In this document: positions 27,995-37,812 of the stretch, piece after piece
How the letters are laid out: the number at the start of each line of letters is the position of its first letter
How positions within the stretch are numbered: the stretch's first letter is position 1
Assembly: GCA_016721565.1 (NCBI GenBank)
Contig: JADKHW010000002.1
Span: 124,001-188,000 of the forward strand
Direction of reading: 5' to 3'
Length of the DNA stretch: 64,000 nt
Source: a bacterium
GTDB lineage: Bacteria; Electryoneota; RPQS01
Translations under genes and position numbers: made by a program
Notes under the pieces: generated by a model
The model's database searches: none
What the model saw: only the letters and a program-made list of their open reading frames with translations
Told to the model about the DNA's origin: nothing

Positions 27995-29020
27995 GTGTTA
28001 ATCATTATGAACCGCGAAGCCACGCACGAGCAAATTCAGAACGTGGTCGCCTATATTGAGTCGCTTGGTTTGCGCGCACACGAAATTCCCGGCGAGTCCC
28101 GCACAGCAATCGGCATCACGGGCAATCAAGGTGCGCTTCCTGCCGCGCAATTTGAAGAGTTGCCCGGAGTAGTACAGGCTGTTCGTGTAACAAAGTCATT
28201 CAAACTCGTGTCGCGTGAGACCAAACCCGAAGACACAATTGTGCAAGTCGGCGATGTTCGCATAGGCGGAACAGAACTTACGGTTATCGCGGGACCCTGT
28301 TCAGTTGAATCGCGCGAGCAAATCTTCAAATCAGCAGAACTGGTGAAGAGATCCGGCGCTCAACTGTTACGCGGCGGGGCCTTCAAACCACGCACATCAC
28401 CATATTCCTTTCGTGGATTAGGCAAGCAAGCCCTCGATTGGATTCAATCTGCCGGAAAAGAATACGATTTGCCCGTGGTCTCGGAAGTAGTTGACATCGA
28501 ATCGTGCGAGATGGCCCTTCCATATGTTGATGTGTTGCAAGTCGGCGCGCGCAACATGCAAAACTTCACACTAATCGAGATCGTCGCGCGCAGTGGCAAA
28601 CCGATATTGCTGAAACGCGGGCCAGCCGCATCACTCGATGAACTGTTAAATGCCGCAGAATATATCCTGTCAATCGGGAATTACAATGTCATCTTATGTG
28701 AACGCGGTATTCGAGGATTCTCAGATTTCTCGCGCAACACACTCGACCTCAACATCGTTCCCGCCGTAAAAGAAGCCTCGCATCTTCCGATAATCGTAGA
28801 TCCTTCGCACGGCACGGGCCATCGTAAAATGGTCTCTCCGCTCGCGCGTGCGGCTGTAGCGGCTGGCGCGGACGGGCTAATTGTCGAGATGCACCCCGAC
28901 CCCGACCACGCATTGTCAGACGGCTACCAATCCCTCTACCCCACCCAGTTAGACGGCATGATCGACAGTCTGCGCCAAATTGCTCCAGCCGTAGGACGCA
29001 CCCTCAATCCCCGCCCGTAA
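27995..29020 (+). CDS. aroF: 3-deoxy-7-phosphoheptulonate (DAHP) synthase, type I beta
   Basis: First step of the shikimate pathway. At 341 residues it has an N-terminal ferredoxin-like regulatory domain (residues 1-70, LIIMNREATHEQIQNVVAYI) as in Thermotoga and Bacillus-type DAHP synthases, then the catalytic barrel: VIAGPCSVES, LRGGAFKPRTSPYSFRGLG, QVGARNMQNF, LLKRGPAAS, DPSHGTGHR and GLIVEMHPDPDHALSDG. The start is GTG with AGGAG nine bases upstream, and it is 12 bases after trpA. Feedback by an aromatic amino acid through the N-terminal domain is known for this class; which one acts here is not readable. Being in the trp operon it is also under the attenuator. Confidence 0.95.
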   Translation: MLIIMNREATHEQIQNVVAYIESLGLRAHEIPGESRTAIGITGNQGALPAAQFEELPGVVQAVRVTKSFKLVSRETKPEDTIVQVGDVRIGGTELTVIAGPCSVESREQIFKSAELVKRSGAQLLRGGAFKPRTSPYSFRGLGKQALDWIQSAGKEYDLPVVSEVVDIESCEMALPYVDVLQVGARNMQNFTLIEIVARSGKPILLKRGPAASLDELLNAAEYILSIGNYNVILCERGIRGFSDFSRNTLDLNIVPAVKEASHLPIIVDPSHGTGHRKMVSPLARAAVAAGADGLIVEMHPDPDHALSDGYQSLYPTQLDGMIDSLRQIAPAVGRTLNPRP

Positions 29021-29171
29021 CTACACAACTCGTTAGAGAACATATATAAACAAGTAGTTTTAGGGCTAACTTCAAACGCTTGTTTCTGCACAAAAATTTG
29101 TGTATCTTTTGGGACTGTGGAACTATCCCCAGCGGTCACACGTTCACCCAATTGATCCCGGGAGCATCACG

Positions 29172-29714
29172 ATGCAAATTCATTCTCGTAAGATAAACTC
29201 GAAAGACTCCATGAAAGCACTCCTTTCTCTTGTTCTGGCCACGTTTATGCTCGCCTCCATCGGATGCGGTCAATCGGGCGAAAAAGCCGCCGCTGTAAAA
29301 GTCGATGACGCTAAGAAGCTGAACTTCACTTACAAGACTACCACTGGTGAAACCGTCGATGCGCGCCAATATTACGGCAAAGTCGTCTTAGTTGACATTT
29401 GGGATACGTGGTGCGGTCCGTGCCGCAAAGGTATTCCGCATTTGATGGATATCTACAAACAGTACGAGGGCAAAGTTGAAGTCGTGGGGCTCGCTTTCGG
29501 ACGCGAAGGCGCTCCCAAGGTTCAAGCATTCGCGGATCAAATGAAGATCAACTATCCTGTCGGCATCTTCAGTGATGAAGCCGCGAAAATCTTTGGCAGC
29601 CCCCGTTCAATTCCGACTTTGTTCATCATCGGCAAAGATGGCGAAATCGTCGAGACCGTTGTAGGTTACCGTCCGAAAGAATTCTTTGACCAAAAGATTC
29701 AGGCCTTGCTGTAA
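29172..29714 (+). CDS. Thioredoxin-fold lipoprotein (TlpA/ResA-like)
   Basis: A lipid-anchored thiol-disulfide protein. Start at 29172 has GGGAG eight bases upstream; the signal runs to the lipobox ASIGC. A second ATG at 29211 is possible. The mature part has the TlpA/AhpC-like core: FTYKTTTGETVDARQYYGKV, active site DTWCGPCRKGIPHL, VVGLAFGREGAPKVQAFADQ and the cis-Pro loop SIPTLFIIGKDG. Such proteins reduce apocytochrome c cysteines before haem insertion, which would suit the cytochrome-rich downstream region, but that link is inference. Followed by a true thioredoxin gene. Confidence 0.88.
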   Translation: MQIHSRKINSKDSMKALLSLVLATFMLASIGCGQSGEKAAAVKVDDAKKLNFTYKTTTGETVDARQYYGKVVLVDIWDTWCGPCRKGIPHLMDIYKQYEGKVEVVGLAFGREGAPKVQAFADQMKINYPVGIFSDEAAKIFGSPRSIPTLFIIGKDGEIVETVVGYRPKEFFDQKIQALL

Positions 29715-29767
29715 GCCGATTATTCCTATCCATCATTATTCATACGTTAATTCTGGAGTCTCCAGCT

Positions 29768-30109
29768 ATGTCGAATACTGCTGCAACTGCAGTACTGAAA
29801 GTCACCGATCAGTCATTTGCCGATGCGGTGAAGACCAATAAATTATTGGTCGTGGATTGCTATGCTGATTGGTGCGGCCCCTGCCGCATGATCGCGCCGC
29901 TCGTTGAAGATCTGGCTAACGAATACTCGGGTCGTGTTTCATTTGCAAAAGTGGATGTGGACCAAGCCCCGAACGTCAGCCGTCAGTATCATGTCAGTTC
30001 AATTCCCACGTTGCTGTTCTTCAAGAATGGCGAGATGGTTGACCGTCAGGTCGGAGCGTTGCCGAAACATGCGCTCCAGTCGCGTGTTGAATCGCTACTG
30101 TCAAACTGA
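29768..30109 (+). CDS. trxA: Thioredoxin
   Basis: A 113-residue cytoplasmic disulfide reductase. Active site DWCGPCRMIAPL near residue 35, cis-proline in SSIPTLLFFKNGE near 75 and the family's GALPKHALQSRVE end. Preceded by GGAG and followed by a terminator 25 bases after the stop. It lies downstream of the membrane-anchored thioredoxin-like lipoprotein, so the pair may share electrons, but each could also have its own promoter. Confidence 0.95.
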   Translation: MSNTAATAVLKVTDQSFADAVKTNKLLVVDCYADWCGPCRMIAPLVEDLANEYSGRVSFAKVDVDQAPNVSRQYHVSSIPTLLFFKNGEMVDRQVGALPKHALQSRVESLLSN

Positions 30110-30134
30110 TTGAAGTTAGTTCTTTGTTAATTCC

Positions 30135-30160
30135 CGGCCCCGTGCTCTTTCACGGGGCCG
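30135..30160 (+). terminator. Terminator after trxA
   Basis: CGGCCCCGTG pairs with CACGGGGCCG around CTCTTT; only a short TTCATTTT tail follows. Confidence 0.75.
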
Positions 30161-30207
30161 TTCATTTTGACCGTTAATCAACTTGCCACAAAACTCTAAG
30201 GAGTAGA

Positions 30208-31161
30208 ATGTCCGACAAGAAGATCATTGCTGTAATGGGCGCCACCGGCGCACAAGGGGGCGGACTCGTGCGTGCTATTACCGCCAACCCGAATTGCGGA
30301 TTCACCGCTCGTGCGATTACGCGTGACGTGAATTCCGACAAGGCCAAAGCACTCGCCGCACTCGGAGCGGAAGTCGTCCCGGCCAACGTTGACGACGTCG
30401 AATCATTGAAGAAAGCGTTCAACGGAGCACATGGTGTATTTGGTGTCACATTCTTCTGGGATCACTTCGACCCAGTCAAGGAAACTGCGCAAGCCAAGGG
30501 CATGGCCGATGCCGCAAAAGCTGCCGGTGTGAAGCACTTCGTGTGGTCGTCGCTTGAAGACACGCGAAACTTTATGTCGCTCGACGATCCGCGGATGCCC
30601 ACGCTGCATGGGAAGTACAAAGTGCCGCATCTTGACAGCAAAGGTGAGGTAGATTCCTATTTCGCCCAAATCGGCTTACCTGCCACCGTCTTGTGGACCA
30701 GTTTCTATTGGGAAAACTTCATCTATTTTGGGATGGGACCACAGAAGGGTCAGGACGGCAATCTGTCGTTAGTGATTCCGATGGGTGATAAGAAGCTCCC
30801 CGGCATTGCTTCCGAAGACATAGGCAAGTGCGCGCTCGGAGTCTTTATGCGCGGTGATGAGTTGATTGGCAAAACAGTCGGAATCGCAGGTGAACACCTG
30901 ACCGGCCAAGAGTATGCCGCAGGGATGAGCGCCGCTATTGGCAAACCGATCAATCATGTCAGTGTACCATTTGATGTCTATCGCGGCTTCGGATTTCCCG
31001 GTGCCGAAGATGTCGGCAACATGTTTCAGTTCAAGCATGATTTCCAAGAACAGTTTGTGAATGTGCGCGACCTTGAATTCTCCCGCAAGCTGAATCCCGA
31101 ACTCAAGACCTACTCGCAATGGCTGAAAGAAAATGCGTCGCGCATTCCTTTGCCTGAGTAG
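30208..31161 (+). CDS. NmrA-like NAD(P)-binding protein
   Basis: A 317-residue Rossmann-fold protein of the NmrA/atypical short-chain dehydrogenase group. The dinucleotide motif VMGATGAQGGGLVRAI is at residue 9, ARAITRDVNSDKAKALAALG follows as strand 2, and NVDDVESLKKAF and GVKHFVWSSLED complete the usual pattern. Members sense or use NAD(P)H; some are redox sensors and some are reductases. No catalytic Tyr-Lys pair of classic SDR enzymes is obvious. AAGGAG lies before the ATG. Monocistronic between two terminators. Confidence 0.88.
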   Translation: MSDKKIIAVMGATGAQGGGLVRAITANPNCGFTARAITRDVNSDKAKALAALGAEVVPANVDDVESLKKAFNGAHGVFGVTFFWDHFDPVKETAQAKGMADAAKAAGVKHFVWSSLEDTRNFMSLDDPRMPTLHGKYKVPHLDSKGEVDSYFAQIGLPATVLWTSFYWENFIYFGMGPQKGQDGNLSLVIPMGDKKLPGIASEDIGKCALGVFMRGDELIGKTVGIAGEHLTGQEYAAGMSAAIGKPINHVSVPFDVYRGFGFPGAEDVGNMFQFKHDFQEQFVNVRDLEFSRKLNPELKTYSQWLKENASRIPLPE

Positions 31162-31183
31162 TTAGTTCCGTTTGACAAAAATA

Positions 31184-31215
31184 AAAAAGCCCCGGCCAAT
31201 TCGTCGGGGCTTTTT
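31184..31215. terminator. Bidirectional terminator
   Basis: AAAAAGCCCCG pairs with CGGGGCTTTTT around a 10-base loop. It serves the NmrA-like gene and the convergent lipase-like gene. Confidence 0.9.
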
Positions 31216-31232
31216 ATTCGTCATCTGATCCC

Positions 31233-33365
31233 TTATTCGCGAACTGCAACAACTTGGAAGAATCTAATAGAATCACTCGCAGCCGTCACCAGCTCGTTAC
31301 CTGTGACGGTTGTAAATGATGGCGGCCAAACATCTGTCTCGCCGGACGCGTACACATGATACGCATTGGCTCCGAAGATCGTATTCCACCTGAGGCGAAC
31401 ACTATCAGCTTCAGCCGCAATTGTCAACACAGGTTGCTCAAGCGGCCCGATTATTTCGCTTAAGAACCACTCTGCATTCTCTGGGGTAATCTGCACATGG
31501 TCCTGATTGGCTACCGGGAAATACACACTGTCAAACGGCGTCAGATCATACAGATTCGGCGCGCCTGCAATGTTATAAAACGGATCCGTTACACTCAAAT
31601 CAAGCGCGCTGACGGAAGGGATGAAACAGTGCGACGGAAATAATGCCACAATATCGCCGTAAGGCGCAGTAGTTGCCGCAAGCTCCTCCATTGTCGCGGT
31701 CTTACCTCCGGGCGCATTATCCCACGATAAACACGGAGCTATGAAGACATTGCGCGATTGATCCGGAAAAGGAAAAATCAAATCTATCAGCCCTTGCAGC
31801 ACTCGAGTATTCACGGTATTGCTGACCGCCCACACATTCCCGCGAATGTCAATGACGAAACTGTCATAAACCCAACTCAGAATCTGTGCCCCAGGAGCGA
31901 ATCCGGCATTCTGCATCGTACCGCTACCGTTTATCACTGAAACCAATCTCGGCTGAGTAGGATAATCACCGAGGGCCGCAAGACTATTTTGAAATGCCGC
32001 AAACAACGGATCGGGATTGGCCGTCCCCGCACTCGAAGACGACAAGTGATAGAGCAACAACTGACGAGGTGCGGGTGTCAATAGCGCGTCGCGTGCGGCA
32101 GCGGCATCGGCTGACTGGCTCGCAAAGAAATCTGCCCAGTGCTGAATCCCGATGGGAATGTTCGCCCCGTTTTGCGGAGAATCAACTGAGATAAATGTCG
32201 AGACATTGTGAGGGAGATTGTTATCTTCCATGTAAGTCAGTGCATAGCGCGTCGTCAAACCACCTAAACTCGTTCCGGCAATCACCAACGGATAAACACC
32301 GCCCGATGCGGAATTAACCTCTTCAATCAATTCCTGCACCAAGAACGCGTTGTCCTGAATTGCGATAGTCGAATTGCCATAGTTTAGCACAACTGCGTCA
32401 TAACCAATGGACAACAGGGTTTCAATTAGAAACTCCTGATTCATCAAATCATAAAGTTCATTCCAATTCAGACTGTTGTCAAGGTCCAACCCTTCAACAA
32501 GAATCACGGGCCGCTCTACCATTGTGTGACCGTTCCCGTACAAAATGTAGGCTTCGCCCGTGGCGGGTGCGCCGCCCGTACTATGGCTTGCCGTCAACGC
32601 CCATGTTTCTGAGGGCGGAGGTGCGTCCAGATGTCTCACATGAAAACGTGAGCGACCGAACAACGTTCGTCCATCGCGAGTCGTCGCACGAACGGTAATC
32701 GTCTTTGTACCAATTGAAGGATACGAGACAAACATCTCCCGGCTTTCGGGGACAGAACGAAATCCACGACCATCATCAAAGTCGAATTCGACAATCGCGT
32801 TGGCATCGATATTCGTGTAGAGATTTTCCTGGTCAAATGAAAACACCATATCCGAACCGTGATAGCTCCAGTCATGCAGTGAAGCCACAGAAACTGCCGT
32901 TGCAGTAATAATGTCTTCCTGCTTCAAGCTTGTGACTTTATCGTTTTCGTAGCCGATTATTTGATCTCTGTCCACACCTGCACGCGCGGTTTGATAATCA
33001 AACATCAGCAACGCCAATGGATGTTTGTCTTTTGCCTGCGCAATCCGGCGCAATTCACGGAAGTGCTTTTGGTCGGGAATAACGGATTCTCGCAACGATG
33101 CGCGGCGCAATTCAAAACTGATTTGTAACCATGTAGCAAACTCGCTTGCCTCAGCAGTCTCAGACCCATCATACTTTTCAATTCCAGACAACGGGGCTAC
33201 CAAATCGTACAGAATTCCTGATGGGAGAGGATTCGCTGCTCCTCTGACGTTGCCGCTGAATTCCAAGAGGCTGGCTTTCAAATCCTCCGTCTTCAGCTCG
33301 GCAGCCTGTAAGGATAGGCAGGTCAAGCAAATCGAAATCCACAAATACTTGAATATACGGTTCAT
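31233..33365 (-). CDS. Secreted alpha/beta-hydrolase (lipase-like) protein
   Basis: Start at 33365 has GAGGAG three to eight bases upstream and a signal peptide (MNRIFKYLWISICLTCLSLQA). About 710 residues. Residues 150-270 look like a PKD/immunoglobulin-like module (FDFDDGRGFRSV, TKTITVRATTRDGR). The hydrolase domain starts near 290 (RPVILVEGLDLDNSLNWNEL) and has the nucleophile elbow AGTSLGGLTTRYAL, typical of lipases and PGAP1-like esterases. A fibronectin-like domain closes the protein (VLTIAAEADSVRLRW ... FFQVVAVRE). Unlike its neighbours it lacks the NYPNPFNP sorting domain. The substrate is not readable. Confidence 0.8.
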   Translation of the reverse strand: MNRIFKYLWISICLTCLSLQAAELKTEDLKASLLEFSGNVRGAANPLPSGILYDLVAPLSGIEKYDGSETAEASEFATWLQISFELRRASLRESVIPDQKHFRELRRIAQAKDKHPLALLMFDYQTARAGVDRDQIIGYENDKVTSLKQEDIITATAVSVASLHDWSYHGSDMVFSFDQENLYTNIDANAIVEFDFDDGRGFRSVPESREMFVSYPSIGTKTITVRATTRDGRTLFGRSRFHVRHLDAPPPSETWALTASHSTGGAPATGEAYILYGNGHTMVERPVILVEGLDLDNSLNWNELYDLMNQEFLIETLLSIGYDAVVLNYGNSTIAIQDNAFLVQELIEEVNSASGGVYPLVIAGTSLGGLTTRYALTYMEDNNLPHNVSTFISVDSPQNGANIPIGIQHWADFFASQSADAAAARDALLTPAPRQLLLYHLSSSSAGTANPDPLFAAFQNSLAALGDYPTQPRLVSVINGSGTMQNAGFAPGAQILSWVYDSFVIDIRGNVWAVSNTVNTRVLQGLIDLIFPFPDQSRNVFIAPCLSWDNAPGGKTATMEELAATTAPYGDIVALFPSHCFIPSVSALDLSVTDPFYNIAGAPNLYDLTPFDSVYFPVANQDHVQITPENAEWFLSEIIGPLEQPVLTIAAEADSVRLRWNTIFGANAYHVYASGETDVWPPSFTTVTGNELVTAASDSIRFFQVVAVRE

Positions 33366-33450
33366 AATCTCCTCTATTCTCCGCTTGTTCATGTCCCTAA
33401 AGATAGGGGAGACAATCCGATAATGCAAGCTATCGAACCAACAAAATAAA

Positions 33451-33480
33451 ACAGCCCCCGGCCATCTGACCGGGGGCTGT
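33451..33480 (-). terminator. Terminator after the subtilase gene
   Basis: ACAGCCCCCGG pairs with CCGGGGGCTGT around an 8-base loop; on the minus strand TTTTATTTTG follows. It lies 24 bases beyond the stop of the protease gene. Confidence 0.88.
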
Positions 33481-33503
33481 GTCAATTCAAGGCTGAAGCG
33501 AAT

Positions 33504-36500
33504 CTACTTAGCCGTCTCAATTCCATCAGGAAGTGAGGCCGTACCAAGAACCACGCCACCCGTAGCCACGACTTGGAAGAACTTGCGAACCGAACCATCA
33601 TGAGCTATAGTCAGTGAAGTTCCTGCCGTGCTGCCTTCCAACGTATTATACGGTCCGTCGCTGTCGGTCGCCGAATACAAAACGTACATCGGCGCGCCTG
33701 AACCAATCCAATCAAAACGAAGTTGGTTAGTGCCCGGCAGATAATAGATCGTGAGATTGATCGGCGGGCTGTAAGAACCTACTACAAAGGTCACGGGAAT
33801 CAGTGTCGTAAGCTCGTTTTGGTCATCGCTGGCAATATTCAGATTGCCAGTATATGTACCTGCTGGTAAATCACCAGCCGTAAAGTTCACATTCACCGTT
33901 GTGCACTGGCCCGGATCGATGCTTCCATTTGTCGGCGGGACAATTGTGAGCCAATCTGAAACGGACCTATACTCGATGGTCATGTTAGCGTGCAAATATG
34001 CTGCGTCCGTGACAACTTGCAACCCGTCCGTACCGGTTGGGCCGTTCAAACCGATCGTGCAGGACGTGAGGCCGACACTACCTGCGACAAAGTCCTCATA
34101 CTGAACTAAAATTCTGCCGCTCTGGTACAGAATTATCTGGAACGTATAGAAGTCCCCAGTGCCTGGATAGTGCGCAATACCATCATACTCAACAACGAAG
34201 CGGCTATTGGCAACATCGTGGTACGAATAGACTGTTCCGCCTCCGGGAAGATAAAGGTCGTCCCAGAACGGCGCGATCATGCCCAGCGGTGCTGAAGCGC
34301 TCGGAATTGCGATATTCGAATAACCTGCGTTTGCTCCGCCGAAGTGAATATTCCCATTTGACGACACATTCACTGCATTGTAAGTGGTTCCGTAGAAATC
34401 AAATGCAAACGGCAAAGCAATCGCCTGAACTTGGTCGTCTCCGGTCAAACCCACGTTAGTTCCGATTGCGTTGATCTCAAACCAGTTGTACACAGGTCCA
34501 CCCGGTTCGTCCGAATCAATCCATGAGTAACCGAATGCGTCCGGTCCACCTTGAGCATCAAGGGGTGAACCGCTTGAGCGGAACTCAACATCTGCAACAG
34601 GCTTTTCGCCACGGTTAATGGCCTCAATCAACTCAATCTGCTCTTTCGTCATGTCTACACATGAGGGCAACGTCGTGCTTGCAGCAGCTAACGTCGGCGT
34701 AGTTTGATCCCACGAAATGCTCCATGTTAAGGGGCAATTGCCGGTATTGCAAATCTGGATTGAACCGGTGTCCGTGCCGCCAATCGGCGCTGAACCTGAA
34801 AGTGAAGCTTCCGTGACGCTAATTTCGGGTGCGCCAACGCAGCCGCCGCCCGTCGAGAAGTAGATCACTCGACCGTTGCCAACTCCTTGAGCATTGGGGT
34901 TCAGCGTCCCTTCGCAAACGTATTGGTTGAACGCGCCCGAAGCGGACTTAATGCCCACTGTGTTGCTACCCAATAGCGAAACTGGCCCGTACTGGATCGC
35001 GATGTTATTGTCGCCGGTATCCGTCGGATAAAATGCCTCGTCATAGAAGATGACTTGGAAATTCTCCGTGCTTCCTTCACCACAGCAATGACATGTGTTG
35101 TACCACTCGACAATCAAGCGATGCAACGTGGCGTCATAATAGGTCGCGAGTTGTGCCGTCGAACAAGCAGTATAAAGGTCGTCCCAGAAGGCGTAGACGC
35201 CTGCCGGTTGTGCGACCGGGAAGCAGCTATTGCCGAATGTACTGGTACCGGATCCAAAACTGACCATTCCGTTCGAACCGACATAGTACTGGGTGTACGT
35301 TACACCATAGAACATAAACGCGAAGGGGAAGTTGTACGGTCCGTTGAAACAGTCGTCACAGCTCTGGCCGGTATCCGTTCCCGGGCCGCCTGCATCTGGA
35401 GCAATTTCAGTCCATGCATATGTAGGACCGCCGTCGTCGCCATTTTCACAGGCAGTATAACCGTAGCCATCCGGCGCGCTGCACGAGTAGATCGGATCAC
35501 TGAGCAACGTGAAGTTTTGCGTCGCAGTTGCACCAACTACAACTCCATTCACTGTAACAGGCGCACAACCGGAGCCGGAAGCACGCATGTTGTACGTGCC
35601 TTGCGGCAACGTGATTGTATAGAAACCGGCACCATTCGTGGTTGCAGGGACAACAGGTGTCCCAAGCACTTCAACAGTTGCTCCAGCATATGCGCCGCCG
35701 TTGCAATCGAAAACCGTACCCGAAACCGTTCCTTGCGCCGCAAGCTGCAGCACGAAATTCCGATTTGTCGTGTTGCCTTCGGTTACAACTATGTTCGCAA
35801 ATGACTGCGAGATGTAGCCAAACTTTGAAGCTTGGACAGTGTACGTTCCTGCCGACAACGTCAAGCAGTAGGAACCATCAGGAGCGGTCGTCGTTGTGTT
35901 CGGACCTGACGTAATACCAACCGTCGCACCGCCAATCGGGTTGTTTGAAGCGTCACGCACAAAGCCGCACACTTCACCAACCGTCGAAACTGCCAGCACC
36001 GCTTCATACGCATCAATGAAACCATGACCGTACTGATTGTCTTGACCGGCTGGGCCGTAATCAATCGCCGTATTCATGATTGCGTCTTTGATCGTCATGT
36101 GGTCGCAGTTTGGGCAGGCCTCGCGCATCAATGCGACAACGCCCGCAACGTGCGGACCGGCCATCGACGTGCCCGAGTAGCCGCTCGAATAACCGCCACC
36201 GGGAACCGATGAATAGACATTAACACCGGGAGCCGAAATTTCCGGCTTGATATTGTCCGGCAAGCCGGGCGCAAGGTGTCGGGCCTTGGCTTGAGAACGA
36301 AGCCAACGGATAGGGAGCACCAAAATTGGTTGCATCCACTGCACCAACAGAGAAGATCTGATAGGCATTCAGCGAATAAATCGCCGGGCTGCGCAAACCA
36401 CTCGTAGATTCATTGCCCGCTGACCAAGTAATGACCGGACCCGCCGCTTCGCAGTTAGTAATCACAGTGTTCCAGAAATCAAAACACTGGGCATAACCAA

Positions 36501-37449
36501 GGCCCGTAAAGACACCCCAACTATTTTGAATCACGTCTGGAACGTCATCCAACGTACCCGGAAGTCCGTCGGGATCTGCGAACCACTGATAGGCGTCGAT
36601 AATGTCATTGTCAAACGGCGAACCCACACCCTGATTGATTGCATTGTCAGCAATCCAACGAGCATTTGGTGCAGAACCAACAGTGTTGGTATCGGGACCG
36701 CTGATCGCACGACCGGTGATGGTTCCCATCACGTGAGTTCCGTGGCCATTTCCATCTGCTGGGAAGGAAGGTGCCGAGCCTAAGGCATCGCGCCAGCATT
36801 CAGATGCTGGTTCGGTCGTACCGCGCCAGCGCGAAGCAAGCGCCGGATGGTTTCCATCTACACCGGTATCGCAGTTCGCCACGAGAACGCCTTGACCTGT
36901 GATACCCAAAACGCGATTCACTTCTGTCGCGCGGATTGCATTTTGCCCCGGCGTGGTCGTTTCCGTATCGAGTGGATTGTGGCCCGGTTCGCGGCCTTCG
37001 CTCATGATCGGTTCAATTAACTCGGCACGGAAATTCTCCGTCACGTACTTCACATCGCCGCGCGTACGCAGCGATTCGATGAAATTTTTCGAGGCCTGTA
37101 TTACGAACAAGTTTTCAATCCAATAGGCCGTGTAACCTGTCAACTCGCCGCGCTGCTTGAGCGCTTCTAACTCGTTGCGGAATGCAGGCTGCGTTTGTTC
37201 CGCATTGTACTTCAGAGCCGACATCACTTCCGTGTGCCGCTGTTCCAGATTTGCCTTGCGCGTATGCAAGGAGAAATCCAGTGCCATAATGTCAATCGGG
37301 CTTTCGAGAATGACTATCGCGCTAACGAAGTCCTTCCCCTGAGCTTTTTCCAGTTCGTACTCCAGCGCCGGAGAAAACTCCGCCGCCATCGCGCTGACTG
37401 CCCAGAATGTCAGCAACATTGCAATTAAAACTCGGGACCCATTTCTCAT
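33504..37449 (-). CDS. Very large secreted subtilisin-like protease, one frameshift
   Basis: Signal peptide MRNGSRVLIAMLLTFWAVSAMA from 37449, an inhibitor-like propeptide (residues 25-140), then a subtilase domain: Asp in VANCDTGVDGNHPAL, His in DGNGHGTHVMG, Asn in WSAGNES. The first frame fails near 36270, where one base too many interrupts SSQGPTPCARL. The second frame continues DNIKPEISAPGV and carries the catalytic Ser in GYSGTSMAGPHVAG. After it come two carboxypeptidase-regulatory-like domains (GEVCGFVRDASNNPIGGATV; GTVSGTVFDCNGGAYAGATV) and two repeats of a PFAFxFYG...SNGxxxFG domain. It ends in a fibronectin-like domain without the NYPNPFNP motif. Joined length is about 1,310 residues. 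Confidence 0.85.
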
Positions 37450-37759
37450 TTCGAGACCTGCCTCTCTTTGTCAAGTGTATGGCCATAAGTGGACTTAGCC
37501 ACATTTCGTAAAGCTATATCAATCTTGACCGGATGTCAACGTTTTTGCATAGTGCTGGAAAATAGTGCGGTGCTGAAACGAACCTTTTTGTCTAACAATC
37601 CCACGGAATCTCTGCGCAGGGTTTACTTGATAACACTGTGTAATCAAGTGTTTACGAACGGTGCGCAATACCCGCGTACTTAGGTACGCAAGTTCTGCCG
37701 TCCTAATGAGAGGCAGGTTTCAATTATTCAACACGTTGGACCCACGCCATCCAAGAAAG
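37450..37759. promoter_or_regulatory. Upstream region of the protease gene, with a 25-bp palindrome
   Basis: No gene is seen here. On the minus strand TTGACA (37534-37539) with TAGCTT 17 bases on is a weak promoter candidate for the protease. Further up, 37625-37649 is a near-perfect palindrome, ACTTGAT-A-ACAC-T-GTGT-A-ATCAAGT, with a single mismatch, and 37674-37689 is GCGTAC-TTAG-GTACGC. Either could be an operator; neither matches a consensus I know. Confidence 0.4.
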
Positions 37760-37795
37760 CAAAGCAGGCGAACCCTCGCGGATTCGCCTGCTTTG
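37760..37795 (-). terminator. Terminator after the Cys-rich secreted protein
   Basis: CAAAGCAGGCGAA pairs with TTCGCCTGCTTTG around a 10-base loop, 18 bases beyond the stop of the minus-strand gene. Confidence 0.85.
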
Positions 37796-37812
37796 TTAGA
37801 AAAACATTTGGC

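Noticed and set aside
35055..35804. 249-residue plus-strand frame
   Set aside because: Antisense shadow of the subtilase C-terminal domains, with Arg/Cys-rich composition.
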